A stretch of 64,000 bases of DNA from JAIBJN01 sp963775505 (GTDB taxonomy: Bacteria > Actinomycetota > Thermoleophilia > Gaiellales > Gaiellaceae), in the NCBI GenBank assembly GCA_963775505.1, contig CAVZIL010000001.1, forward strand, positions 124,001 to 188,000, written 5' to 3'. Made by a program: the position numbers and the translations under genes. The notes below the pieces were generated by a model that saw only the letters and a program-made list of their open reading frames with translations, was not told the origin of the DNA and ran no database searches. Positions 42,812 to 51,592 of this stretch are shown one piece after another (the first letter of the stretch is position 1; every line of letters begins with the position of its first letter).

Positions 42812-43926
42812 CTCCGAACCAGCGGCAGCGGCTTGACGATGCCGACGCCCTGCTCGCGACGCGTCCCCGCGATCGCCTCCGCCAGCTCGACGATCGCCCG
42901 CGAGACCTCGGTCTCCGGCTCGGCGAGCACGATCGGCTCGCCCTCGTCCGCGAGGGCGCCGAGGCGCGGGTCGAACGGAATCCTGCCGAGGAGCGGCGCT
43001 TCCACCTCCGCGGCCAGGGCCTCGCCGCCCCCGGAGCCGAAGAGCTCCTCGCGGGAACCGTCCTCGCGCGTCAGGTAGGCCATGTTCTCGACGACCCCGA
43101 GCAGCCGCATGTTCGTCTTCCGCGCCATCTGCGCCGCGCGCACCGCCACCTGCTGGGAGGCCCGGTGCGGCGTCGTCACGACGACGGCCTCGGCCCGCGG
43201 CAGCAGCTGCCCGAGCGAGATGGCGACGTCCCCCGTCCCCGGCGGCATGTCCACGACAAGCGTGTCCAGCTCGCCCCAGTGAACGTCCGAGAGAAACTGC
43301 TCGAGCGCTCGGTGGAGCATGGGGCCGCGCCACATGACCGGTGTGTTCTCGTCCAGGAAAAAGCCGATCGACATCACCTTGAGGTCGCCGCGAACGGGCG
43401 GGACGATCATCGCCCGCTCGCCTCCGTCGACGGCGATCGGACGTTGGTGGACGCCGAGCATGTGCGGGATCGAGTAGCCGTAGACGTCGGCGTCGAGCAC
43501 GCCGGCCCGCTGCCCCAGGCCCGAGAACGCGACTGCGAGGTTCGCGGCGAGGGACGACTTGCCGACGCCGCCCTTTCCGCTCGCGACCGCGAGCACGCGC
43601 GTCGACGAATCGACAGAGATCCCGGGCGTCCGCTCGCTGACGCCGCCGCGCAGGCGAGTGGTCAGCGCGGCCTTTTCCTCCGGCGACATGACGTCGAACC
43701 CGAGCTCCACCTCGTCCACGCCGTCGAGCGGTGAGAGCGCCTTCTCGACCTGCTCCTGGAAGCTCGCGCGGAGCGGGCAGCCGGGTACGGTGAGCGCGAT
43801 CACGACCGTCACGCGCCCGCCCTCGACGGTCACGTCACGGACCATGTCGAGCTCGACCACCGAGCGTCCCAGCTCGGGGTCATAAACGCCCTCGAGGGCG
43901 CTCAGGATCTCGTCACGCGAGGCCAC
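42808..43926 (-). CDS. mrp: Mrp/ApbC-type P-loop ATPase (Fe-S cluster carrier)
   Basis: A 372-residue Mrp/NBP35 protein, an ATP-binding scaffold or carrier for Fe-S clusters. The N-terminal MIP18-like domain has YDPELGRSVVELDMV; the deviant Walker A is SGKGGVGKSSLAANLA at about residue 120, followed by DADVYGYSIPHML and VVDMPPGTGD. GTG start supported by TAGCCT (43934-43939, minus strand) 7 nt upstream. Its stop overlaps the presumed start of the Ldh-type gene. Divergent from the response regulator. Confidence 0.94.
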   Translation of the reverse strand: MASRDEILSALEGVYDPELGRSVVELDMVRDVTVEGGRVTVVIALTVPGCPLRASFQEQVEKALSPLDGVDEVELGFDVMSPEEKAALTTRLRGGVSERTPGISVDSSTRVLAVASGKGGVGKSSLAANLAVAFSGLGQRAGVLDADVYGYSIPHMLGVHQRPIAVDGGERAMIVPPVRGDLKVMSIGFFLDENTPVMWRGPMLHRALEQFLSDVHWGELDTLVVDMPPGTGDVAISLGQLLPRAEAVVVTTPHRASQQVAVRAAQMARKTNMRLLGVVENMAYLTREDGSREELFGSGGGEALAAEVEAPLLGRIPFDPRLGALADEGEPIVLAEPETEVSRAIVELAEAIAGTRREQGVGIVKPLPLVRS

Positions 43927-43966
43927 GAGAACCAGGCTAGCAGCGACGGCGTGCAAGATTGAGGCG

Positions 43967-44647
43967 GTGAGCCAGCGGATCCTCCTGGTCGAGGACGACC
44001 CGTCGATCCGGGAGACGACCTCGCTCGGGCTGGAGGGCGCCGGGTTCAAGGTCTCCACCGCGGCCGACGGACGAGAGGGGCTCGAGCGCTTCCGCCTCGA
44101 GTCGTTCGACCTGGTCGTCCTCGACCTGATGCTGCCGGAGCTCGACGGCTACGAGGTCTGCCGGGAGATCCGCAGGACGAGCAGCGTTCCGATCGTGATG
44201 CTCTCGGCGCGGAGCGACACGGTCGACGTCGTCGTCGGCCTCGAGCTCGGCGCCGACGACTACGTGACCAAGCCCTTCGAGCTGCCCGAGCTCGTCGCCC
44301 GAGTGCGCGCCGCCTTGCGCCGGACGGCCGCCGACCGCACGGGCGAGCGCATCACGGCCGGGGATCTCGAGATCGACCCCGAGGGCTTCCGGGCGCGCAA
44401 GGGTGGGCGGGAGCTCGACCTCACGGCGACGGAGTTCCGCCTCCTCCTCGAGCTCGCGCGGCGGCCGGGCCAGGTGTTCACGCGCGAGCTCCTGCTCGAG
44501 CGCGTCTGGAACTACGAGTACCTCGGCGACTCGCGGCTCGTGGATGTCGCCGTCCAGCGCCTGCGCGCGAAGGTCGAGGACGACCCGGGGCATCCGAAGC
44601 TCATCGTCACCGTGCGCGGCGTCGGCTACCGGTTCGAGAAGAAGTGA
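43967..44647 (+). CDS. OmpR-family response regulator (MtrA-like)
   Basis: A 226-residue two-component regulator. Receiver domain residues 1-120: acidic pair Asp10/Asp11, phospho-acceptor Asp53 (VVLDLMLP) and Lys102 (TKPF). The C-terminal winged helix binds DNA (TATEFRLLLELARRPGQVFTRELLLERVWNYEYLG). Order regulator, kinase, GerMN lipoprotein equals mtrA-mtrB-lpqB of other Actinomycetota, which governs cell-wall and division genes. It overlaps the kinase by 4 nt. Confidence 0.94.
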   Translation: MSQRILLVEDDPSIRETTSLGLEGAGFKVSTAADGREGLERFRLESFDLVVLDLMLPELDGYEVCREIRRTSSVPIVMLSARSDTVDVVVGLELGADDYVTKPFELPELVARVRAALRRTAADRTGERITAGDLEIDPEGFRARKGGRELDLTATEFRLLLELARRPGQVFTRELLLERVWNYEYLGDSRLVDVAVQRLRAKVEDDPGHPKLIVTVRGVGYRFEKK

Positions 44648-46071
44648 CAGAGCAGCCGCGAGCCGTCTTTCGCGGCCGTCTGCGACGGCGTCTGACGCTC
44701 GCGTTCGCGCTCACGGCAGGGCTCGCGGCTGCGGCGCTCGCGGCGGGATCGTTCTTCCTCGTGCGCGAGGCGCGCCTCACCGACTCGCGCGACCGCGCGC
44801 TCGAGCAATCGCGGTTCAACCTGGTGCTCGGCGCCGAGGTTCTCCCAGCGGAAGGGCCCGAGGCGCTCGTCGAGGCCTACGAGCGGCGCGGGCGCTTCGA
44901 GACCGTCCTCCTCGTCGACGATGCGAGTTACCCGTCGAGCCTCTCCCTCGGCGCCGGCCAGGTACCCGACGACCTCCAGGAGCTCGTGGCCGAGGGCCAG
45001 CTCGCCTACGAGCGCACCGACGTCGGCGACACGCCCTACCTCGTCACCGGCGGGCAGATCCCCGGCGAGGATGCCGAGGCGTACTTCTTCTTCTCCGAGG
45101 AGCAGCTCTGGGACGACCTTGCCGAGCTCCGGACGATCCTGCTCGTGGGGCTCGCGATCGTCGTGGTCGTCGCCGGGCTAGCGGGCGCGGTGCTCGCGAG
45201 GCGCCTCCTCGCCCCGGTCAAGCGGGCGAGCACCGCGGCCCACTCCCTCGCCGAGGGGCTCCTCGACACCCGCCTGCCGGTCGAGAGCTCGGACGAGTTC
45301 GGCCTCTGGGCCGCGTCGTTCAACGAGATGGCCGAGGCGCTCGAGGCCAAGATCACCGCGCTCTCCGAGGCGCAGGCGCGCGAGCAGCGCTTCACCGCGG
45401 ACGTCGCGCACGAGCTGCGCACGCCGCTCACCGCCGTCGTCAACGAGGCCTCGCTCCTGGCCGAGCACATCGAGCGCATGCCGACGGAGGCGCGCCGGCC
45501 CGCCGAGCTCCTCGTCGAGGACGTGAAGCGCCTGCGCGACCTCGTCGAGGACCTGCTGGAGATCTCCCGGCTCGACGCGGGCACGCAGCCGCTGCGGACG
45601 GAGCAAGTCGACCTCGGCTCGCTCGTGGAGGCGGCGGTCCGCGCCCGCGGCTGGCAGGAGCGCGTCACCCTCGAAAGCGGCCGGGTCGTGCTCGCCACCG
45701 ACCCGAGGCGCGTCGAGCGGATCGTGGCCAACCTGGTGGCGAACGCACTCGAGCACGGCGGCCGCGACGTCTCAGTACGGGTGGGAGCCGACGGACTGGG
45801 CGCCTTCGTCGAGGTCGCCGACCGCGGCCCCGGCATCGCCCGCGAGGACCTGCCTCACCTCTTCGAGCGCTTCTACAAGGCCGACCCGGCGCGTACCGGC
45901 CGCGGCACGGGGCTCGGGCTCGCGATCGCGCGCGAGAACGCCCGGCTCCTCGGAGGCGACGTCGAGGTCTGGAGCGAGACCGGGGTCGGCGCGCGCTTCA
46001 CCCTCCGCCTGCCTGTTACGGAACCGTTACCCGCCGGAGAGGAGCGCGTTGCAAACAAGCGGCAGGCTTGA
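44644..46071 (+). CDS. Sensor histidine kinase (MtrB-like)
   Basis: A 475-residue membrane kinase. TM1 (~residues 17-41), an extracytoplasmic sensor of ~100 residues, TM2 (~159-180), a HAMP domain, then HisKA with VAHELRTPLTAVVNEA (phospho-His) and HATPase boxes NLVANALEHGG, DRGPGIARED and GRGTGLGLAIARE. It presumably phosphorylates the regulator just upstream, which its start overlaps. The signal sensed is unknown. Confidence 0.94.
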   Translation: MTEQPRAVFRGRLRRRLTLAFALTAGLAAAALAAGSFFLVREARLTDSRDRALEQSRFNLVLGAEVLPAEGPEALVEAYERRGRFETVLLVDDASYPSSLSLGAGQVPDDLQELVAEGQLAYERTDVGDTPYLVTGGQIPGEDAEAYFFFSEEQLWDDLAELRTILLVGLAIVVVVAGLAGAVLARRLLAPVKRASTAAHSLAEGLLDTRLPVESSDEFGLWAASFNEMAEALEAKITALSEAQAREQRFTADVAHELRTPLTAVVNEASLLAEHIERMPTEARRPAELLVEDVKRLRDLVEDLLEISRLDAGTQPLRTEQVDLGSLVEAAVRARGWQERVTLESGRVVLATDPRRVERIVANLVANALEHGGRDVSVRVGADGLGAFVEVADRGPGIAREDLPHLFERFYKADPARTGRGTGLGLAIARENARLLGGDVEVWSETGVGARFTLRLPVTEPLPAGEERVANKRQA

Positions 46072-46098
46072 CGCATCGCGTCATCGAAGGAGGCAGAC

Positions 46099-47016
46099 AT
46101 GAAGGCCCTGCTCGTCGTTCCAGCCGCCGTCCTCGCCGCGTCGCTCGGCTTCCTCGCCGCCAGCTGCGGCGCCGACGACGACGCCACCTCCGCCGGACCG
46201 GTCCCGTCCGTGAGCACGACGACCGACGGCACCACCGAGATCCAGACCACCACCGAGGAGACGACCGAGAACGGGACGGAGACCGAGCCGGCCGCTGCGA
46301 CCGTGGCCTACCAGGTCTGGTTCACCGACGCCGAGGGCCTCTTCGTCACCTACCGAACCGAGGAGGCGACGCCGCGCGTCGGCACGGCGGCTCTCGAGAG
46401 CCTGCTCGAAGGCCCGGATTCCTTCGAGGAGGACTACGGTCTTCGCACGGCGATCCCGGACGGCACGCAGCTCCTCGGCCTCGAGATCGGGGACGGGATC
46501 GCGCGCGCCGACCTGAGCTCGGAGTTCGAGTCGGGCGGAGGCAGCGCCTCCATGCAGGCGCGGCTCGCCCAGGTCGTCTACACGCTGACGCAGTTCCCGA
46601 CCGTCGAAGGCGTCCTCTTCAGCCTCGACGGCGAGCCGATCGACGTGCTCGGCGGTGAGGGCGTCGTCATCGACCACCCGCTCACGCGCCGTGACTACGC
46701 CGAGCTCCTGCCGGCGATCCTGGTGACCTCGCCCGCGCTGAACCAGTCCGTCGGCAGCCCCGTAGTCATCCGCGGAAGCGCCAACGTCTTCGAGGCGAAC
46801 GTGGGCATCGAGATCCTCGATCAGAATGGAGATGTGCTCGCCGACACCTTCACGACTGCGACCTGCGGTAGCGGCTGCCGCGGCACGTTCCGCGCTCGGG
46901 TCGCGTTCGAGGTCGACCGCGAGCAGATGGGCACCATCGTCGTGCACGACGACGACGCGGCCGGCACTGGGACCTATCCGCACGAGGTCCGCATCCCCGT
47001 CAGGCTGGTGCCGTGA
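46099..47016 (+). CDS. GerMN/Gmad2-domain lipoprotein (LpqB-like)
   Basis: A 305-residue exported protein. The signal peptide ends LAASC with Cys23 as likely lipidation site, followed by a Thr/Glu-rich linker (~residues 30-62). A GerMN domain (~70-190: VGTAALESLLEGP ... ARADLSSEF ... LTQFPTVEGVLFSLDG) and a Gmad2 Ig-like domain (~210-305: ILVTSPALNQSVGSPVVIRGSANVFE) follow. Third gene of the MtrAB-LpqB-like set, 27 bp after the kinase with GGAGG before the ATG. LpqB modulates MtrB in mycobacteria; a similar role is inferred. Confidence 0.88.
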   Translation: MKALLVVPAAVLAASLGFLAASCGADDDATSAGPVPSVSTTTDGTTEIQTTTEETTENGTETEPAAATVAYQVWFTDAEGLFVTYRTEEATPRVGTAALESLLEGPDSFEEDYGLRTAIPDGTQLLGLEIGDGIARADLSSEFESGGGSASMQARLAQVVYTLTQFPTVEGVLFSLDGEPIDVLGGEGVVIDHPLTRRDYAELLPAILVTSPALNQSVGSPVVIRGSANVFEANVGIEILDQNGDVLADTFTTATCGSGCRGTFRARVAFEVDREQMGTIVVHDDDAAGTGTYPHEVRIPVRLVP

Positions 47017-47059
47017 CCCGCGGGCGTGCCGACAAGGGTCGCGCCGTCCGGCGTCGAAG

Positions 47060-47082
47060 CAAGGCTCCCGCCGGTAGCCTTG
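47060..47082 (+). terminator. Inverted repeat after the LpqB-like gene
   Basis: CAAGGCT - 9 nt - AGCCTTG, 7-bp arms, in the 97-bp gap before the YkuD gene. No T-run; a weak terminator or an operator. Confidence 0.35.
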
Positions 47083-47113
47083 CGCTCCTCAATGCGCCTC
47101 GGACCGTGACGAC

Positions 47114-48143
47114 GTGAGCCATCGCACCTACCGCCTGACCCGCCTGGGCGCGCGAGCGGTGACCGTGACCGCTTTCGCCGCCGCCATCCTCATCGGCATC
47201 GAGGCCGCGGCGCGCGCCCAGGAGGCCGGCAGCCAGCCGGAGGAGACGGGGCCGCCGACGAGGATCGCCGGCGGCGTGACTGTCTCGGGAGTCATCGTCG
47301 GCGGCCTAAACGCAGCCGGACGCGAGACGCGCGCTCTCCGAGCTCGCCTCGCGGCCGCTGACGGTCGGCTTCGAGGGGAGCTGGTTGCGCTTCGCACCGC
47401 ACTCCCTTGGCGCCGAGGCCAGGGTGGAGTCCGCCGTGCAGGAGGCACTGAAGGCCCCGGAGGGCACGGCGCTCGAGCTCGACGTCGAGATCCAGGAGCG
47501 CAAGCTTGCCCGCTGGGCGCGCTCGTTCGCACGCAGCTTCGACGAGCGGCACCGGAACGCCAGGATCGTGCTGCGGGACGACCACCCCGAGGTGAAGAGC
47601 GCTCGGTTCGGCCGCGAGCTCTCGCAGGGTGCGGCGCAGCTGGCCGTACGAGGCGCTCTCGAGCGGCACGAGCGGTCAGTCGTTCCGCTCCCCGTGCACA
47701 ACGTGGCTCCGCGTCGCGGCGACAGGGACGTCGGGCTCGCCGTCGTGATCAAGCGCGCCTCCAACCGGCTGATCCTCTACCGGCCCGGCGGCCCGAAGGG
47801 GATGAAGGTGGCGAGGAGGTTCGGGGTGGCGACGGGCCAGGCCTCGTACCCGACGCCGCTCGGGAGCTACGAGATCGTCACGAAGCAGCGGAACCCCTGG
47901 TGGCGCCCGCCCGATTCAGACTGGGCCGAGGGCGCCGAGCCGATCCCACCCGGCCCGGGCAACCCGCTGGGCACCCGCTGGATGGGTATCTCGGCCCCCG
48001 CCGTGGGGATCCACGGCACCCCGGATGCCGCCTCGATCGGCTACTCAGCCTCCCACGGGTGCATCCGCATGCTCGTGCCCGAGGCCGAGTGGCTCTTCGA
48101 GCGCGTCGAGGTCGGCACGCCGGTCTACATCCTGGACGCTTAG
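47114..48143 (+). CDS. L,D-transpeptidase, YkuD domain, with apparent +1 frameshift
   Basis: Exported enzyme that forms 3-3 cross-links in peptidoglycan. An N-terminal hydrophobic segment (residues ~15-35) anchors or exports it. At 47308-47310 an AAA run shifts the frame; with AA it reads VGGLTQPDARRALSELASRPLTVGF, typical of the peptidoglycan-binding part of this family, into the downstream frame. The C-terminal YkuD domain has the catalytic GIHGTPDAASIGYSASHGCIRM (His and Cys). As sequenced, no full-length product can be made. A long hairpin follows the stop. Confidence 0.85.
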
Positions 48144-48199
48144 GAGGGCCTGGTGGGACGTCGCTCGTCGCACAGACTCCGTCCCAGCGGGCCCTCCTA
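48141..48199 (+). terminator. Long imperfect hairpin after the YkuD gene
   Basis: 20-nt arms at 48141-48160 and 48180-48199 pair with three mismatches. The YkuD stop TAG begins the left arm and the right arm ends at the GTG of the next gene, so it fills the whole gap. Confidence 0.6.
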
Positions 48200-48793
48200 G
48201 TGTGGGAGGGGGCCGCCGCGCGGCTCGAAGGAGACCTCGTCGTCGTCGAGCCGCTCGGGCCCGAGCACGAGGACGACCTCTGGGAGGCGGCGCAGGACCC
48301 CGAGGTCTGGCGCTGGCTTCCCTGGCATGCGGCGGCGGACCGGGAGAGCTTCCATCACTGGCTCGAAGACGCGCTCGCCCAGCGTGAGGCCGGCCTCGAC
48401 GTCCCCTTCGCGGTCGTCGACCGGCGGAGCGGGAAGGCGATCGGAAGCACCCGCTACCTGACCCTGCGCCCCGAGCACCGCGGGCTCGAGATCGGCTGGA
48501 CGTGGAACGCGCGCAGCGCCTGGGGAAGCGGCGCCAACGCGGAGGCGAAGCTCCTCTTGCTCCAGCACGCCTTCGAGACGCTCGGCTGCATGCGGGTCGA
48601 GTTCAAGACCGACGCGCTCAACGAGCGCTCGCGCGCGGCGCTCGAGGCGCTGCCCGCCCGCTTCGAGGGCGTGTTCCGCAAGCACATGCTCGTCCGTGAC
48701 GGGGCGGTGCGCGACTCGGCCTACTACGCGATCACGGAGGACGAGTGGCCGGCCGTGAAGGCCAACCTCGAGCGGCGGCTCGAGGCCAAGTAA
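48200..48793 (+). CDS. GNAT-family acetyltransferase (RimJ/RimL-like)
   Basis: A 197-residue GNAT enzyme. Motifs: LEIGWTWNARSAWGSGANAEAKLLLLQHAF around the acetyl-CoA loop, and CMRVEFKTDALNERSRAALEAL, the pattern of protein or small-molecule acetyltransferases close to RimJ/RimL. GTG 48200 is taken as start, directly after a long hairpin. Converges with the inositol-phosphatase-like gene 7 bp away. Confidence 0.88.
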   Translation: MWEGAAARLEGDLVVVEPLGPEHEDDLWEAAQDPEVWRWLPWHAAADRESFHHWLEDALAQREAGLDVPFAVVDRRSGKAIGSTRYLTLRPEHRGLEIGWTWNARSAWGSGANAEAKLLLLQHAFETLGCMRVEFKTDALNERSRAALEALPARFEGVFRKHMLVRDGAVRDSAYYAITEDEWPAVKANLERRLEAK

Positions 48794-48800
48794 CGCTGCC

Positions 48801-49607
48801 CTACCTGGGATCGAGCCGGGCGTGGAGCTCGGCACAGAGCTCCGGCGTCCCTGCGGCAACGACGCGGGAGCGCGCGCCGAGGTCGAGCGGTGCCGCGCCG
48901 AACGGCGGCGCCTCCGGCAGGTCGACCGCGAAGCCACGCTCACGCACCAGGAGCTGCGCGGCAGCGATGTCGACGCTCCTCGCAGGCTTGAGGGAGACGA
49001 CGGCGTCGACCCGCCCGGCGGCGAGGTGGCAGAGCGAGAGTGCGAGCGAGCCCATCACGCGGGTCCGGTAGGCAAATCCGACGAGCCCGGCCGCGTACTC
49101 CGCGACGAGGTCCGTCCGCGTCGCCTCGAGCGAGAGGATCTCGACACGGTCCTTCGGGCCGGGGCCGTCCAGCCGGACGTCGTTCAGGAACGCGCCCCCG
49201 CCGCGGTGCGCAACCCACTCCTCGCCGCTGCCGAAGTCGTGGACGAAGCCGAGCTCGACATCCTCCATGCGCGGCCCGGAGGCGACGGCAAGTGAGAGCG
49301 AGAAGAACGGGATGCCGCGCTTGGCGTTCAGGCTGCCGTCGATCGGGTCGCAGACGACCGTGAGCCCGTCGCCCCCGTCTCCGAACGACCGCAGCCCGAG
49401 CTCCTCCGAGACGAGCGTGAAGCCGCCGGGAACCCGCTCGAGCACCTCGACCACGGCCGTCTCGGCGGCGGCGTCCACGGCGGTCGTCTCGTCCCCGCCC
49501 TGACCGGCCCCCAGCCGCGGCTCGCGCTCGACGCGGGTCGGCAACGCCTCGAGCGCCTCGCCCACCGCCCGGGCGGCCTCGCGACAGACGCGGAGCCAAT
49601 CGGTCAC
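48801..49607 (-). CDS. Inositol-monophosphatase-family phosphatase
   Basis: A 268-residue Mg-dependent sugar-phosphate phosphatase of the IMPase/FBPase/CysQ superfamily. Metal-site motifs are SEELG, CDPIDGSLN (DPIDGT type) and a degenerate C-terminal site in ARSVDIAAAQLL (usually WDxAAG), which is Asp plus aliphatic residues. Substrate could be inositol phosphate, fructose bisphosphate or PAP. It overlaps the upstream DUF1015 gene by 4 nt. Confidence 0.88.
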   Translation of the reverse strand: MTDWLRVCREAARAVGEALEALPTRVEREPRLGAGQGGDETTAVDAAAETAVVEVLERVPGGFTLVSEELGLRSFGDGGDGLTVVCDPIDGSLNAKRGIPFFSLSLAVASGPRMEDVELGFVHDFGSGEEWVAHRGGGAFLNDVRLDGPGPKDRVEILSLEATRTDLVAEYAAGLVGFAYRTRVMGSLALSLCHLAAGRVDAVVSLKPARSVDIAAAQLLVRERGFAVDLPEAPPFGAAPLDLGARSRVVAAGTPELCAELHARLDPR

Positions 49608-50731
49608 TCGTCGAAGGGGGAGAAGAGGAGGCCGCTCGTCAGCTTCGGGAAGAAGTAGGTGCTCTTCGGGGGCATGCGGACCCCGGCGCGGGCGAACTCC
49701 TCCACCTGCTGAACGGTCGGCGGCCGCACGAGGAAGGCGGCGGTCGCCTCCCCGCTCGCGACCGCGCGCTCGGCCTCGGCGGCGCTGGCGGTGTACTCGA
49801 CGTCGGCGAGCGGCAGCGAGTCGACGAGGGCGGTGTCGAGCGCCTGCTCGGACCCCTCGACGAGCGCGGCCCCCTCGGGCCTGAGGAGCACGAACGCCGG
49901 CCGGTCGCGCCCGACGGCGGCGAGCGCGGCGGCGGCCTCGCCCGGGCCCGCCAGCGGCGTCTGCCTGAAGCGTCCGTCCAGCTCGGGCACGGCACCGGCG
50001 GTCACCCGGTGGGTGGGGAAGATCTCGAGGCCGTCGTCGTCGATGCCCACGAGCACCGCCAGCACGTGGGCGGTGGCGTCGGTGCCGTCCTCCTCGTGCA
50101 AGCGAAGAGCCGACTCGTAGCGGTGGTGGCCGTCGGCGATCAGAAGGGGGCCCTTCACTCCACCGAGGATGCGCTCGATCGCCTCCGGCTCGCCGATCCG
50201 CCAGAGGCGGTTCGCGACGCCGTCGAGCTCGGCGGCGAGGTCAGGTTGCCCGGCGGGCATCTCGGCCAGGCCGTGCTGGAGGAGGAAGATCGGCGACGGC
50301 TTCAGCCGCATCGCCCGCAACAGGCGAAGCCGCGCTTCCTTCGGGGCCGTGAAGGTGCCCTCGTGGGGAAGGACGACGCCCTCCCCGTAGGGGCTCAGCC
50401 GAACGCGGGCGACGATGCCGCGCCGGATCCGGCGAACGTCGTCGGGGCCCGTGAACTCCTCCTCGAGGAGCCAGACCGCCGGCCGCTCGTCGCGGACGAG
50501 CACGCCCCGCTCCCGCCAGTCGGCGAGCTCGCGGACGGCTTCGTCGGGGTCGTCGGGCCGGACGAGGCGAACGGCGTTCCAGGGGCTTCGCGTAAACAGG
50601 CTCGCGCGGGCCTCGGGGGTGATGACGTCGTACGGAGGTGCGACCAGATCGTCGAGCGGCCCCGCCTTCCCTTCGTCGTAGCGAAGGGCGCGAAACGGCT
50701 TCAGCAGGGGCACCGCGGGCCAGCTTACCAT
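49604..50731 (-). CDS. DUF1015-family protein (possible kinase)
   Basis: A 375-residue DUF1015 protein: N-terminal PFRALRYDEGKAGPLDDLVAPPYDVI, central GPLLIADGHHRYESALR, and a C-terminal KSTYFFPKLTSGLLFSPF. I recall a report of serine-kinase activity for a member from a thermophile, but whether that applies here is unknown. ATG 50731 is used; a GTG at 50716 is an alternative. Divergent from the HD-nuclease gene with starts 26 bp apart. Confidence 0.88.
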   Translation of the reverse strand: MVSWPAVPLLKPFRALRYDEGKAGPLDDLVAPPYDVITPEARASLFTRSPWNAVRLVRPDDPDEAVRELADWRERGVLVRDERPAVWLLEEEFTGPDDVRRIRRGIVARVRLSPYGEGVVLPHEGTFTAPKEARLRLLRAMRLKPSPIFLLQHGLAEMPAGQPDLAAELDGVANRLWRIGEPEAIERILGGVKGPLLIADGHHRYESALRLHEEDGTDATAHVLAVLVGIDDDGLEIFPTHRVTAGAVPELDGRFRQTPLAGPGEAAAALAAVGRDRPAFVLLRPEGAALVEGSEQALDTALVDSLPLADVEYTASAAEAERAVASGEATAAFLVRPPTVQQVEEFARAGVRMPPKSTYFFPKLTSGLLFSPFDE

Positions 50732-50756
50732 CCGTCCCCGGACCTAGAATCGCGGG

Positions 50757-51590
50757 GTGTCGATCGCGGAGCTGGCCGAGGACCGGGTCGTCGAGGGCCT
50801 CTACGCCGTCGCCCGCAAGCAGCGCCTCCGCACCCGCTCAGGCAGCCCGTACCTGGCCCTCGAGCTCGTCGATCCGACGGGCAAGATCGAAGCCCGGGTG
50901 TGGAACGACGTCGAGCTCCTCGACAAGCGCTTCGGCGAGGGCGACGCGGTCCGCGTGCTCGGGCGCGTCGAGCGCTTCAGGGACCGGCTCCAGCTCGAGG
51001 TGCGCTCGCTCGAGCCGGCGCAGGCCGATCCCGCGGAGCTCGTGCCCGAGCCCCGGAGAGACGTCGAAGAGTTGGACGGGTTCTTCGAGTTCCTCGCCGC
51101 GGAGATCGCGCACGCGGGGCTGCGCGCGCTCGTGGCCGGGTTCGAGGAGGACGCCGACTTCCGCGCCCGCCTGCGAATCCTGCCCGCGACCCAGGAGAGC
51201 CACCACTCGTGGGCCGGCGGCCTGCTCGAGCACACGGTCGGCGTCGCCTCGCTCTGCCGCGAGGCAGCGCAGCTTCATCAACGCCTGCGCGCCGACCTGC
51301 TGCTTGCCGCAGCCCTCCTCCACGACGCAGGACGCACGCGGGAGCTCGACCGGGGCCCGCTCTTCCTCCCCACCGCCGAGGGGCGGCTGCTAGGCCATGT
51401 CCACCTCGGCCTCAGGCTGATCGAGGAACGGGCCGGCGGGCTCGAGCCGGAGGTGCAGGCCGAGGTGTTGCACGCCGTCTCCGCCCACCACGACGGGCGG
51501 GCCGCGCGCACCGCGGAGGCGTCCGTCCTCTTCCACGCCAACCAGCTCGACGCCGCGGCCGCGATGCGGCCGGTGACGACCGCGGACTGA
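50757..51590 (+). CDS. OB-fold + HD-domain nuclease, YhaM-like 3'-5' exoribonuclease
   Basis: A 277-residue protein. An N-terminal OB-fold (residues ~15-90, PYLALELVDPTGKIEARVW) binds nucleic acid, and the HD domain (~135-265) has GLLEHTVGVASL, AALLHDAGR and HAVSAHHDG, a metal-dependent phosphodiesterase site. This is the YhaM layout, slightly shorter than usual (~310). TAGAAT (50745-50750) lies 6 nt before the GTG. The next gene begins 2 bp after the stop. Confidence 0.87.
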   Translation: MSIAELAEDRVVEGLYAVARKQRLRTRSGSPYLALELVDPTGKIEARVWNDVELLDKRFGEGDAVRVLGRVERFRDRLQLEVRSLEPAQADPAELVPEPRRDVEELDGFFEFLAAEIAHAGLRALVAGFEEDADFRARLRILPATQESHHSWAGGLLEHTVGVASLCREAAQLHQRLRADLLLAAALLHDAGRTRELDRGPLFLPTAEGRLLGHVHLGLRLIEERAGGLEPEVQAEVLHAVSAHHDGRAARTAEASVLFHANQLDAAAAMRPVTTAD

Positions 51591-51592
51591 TC

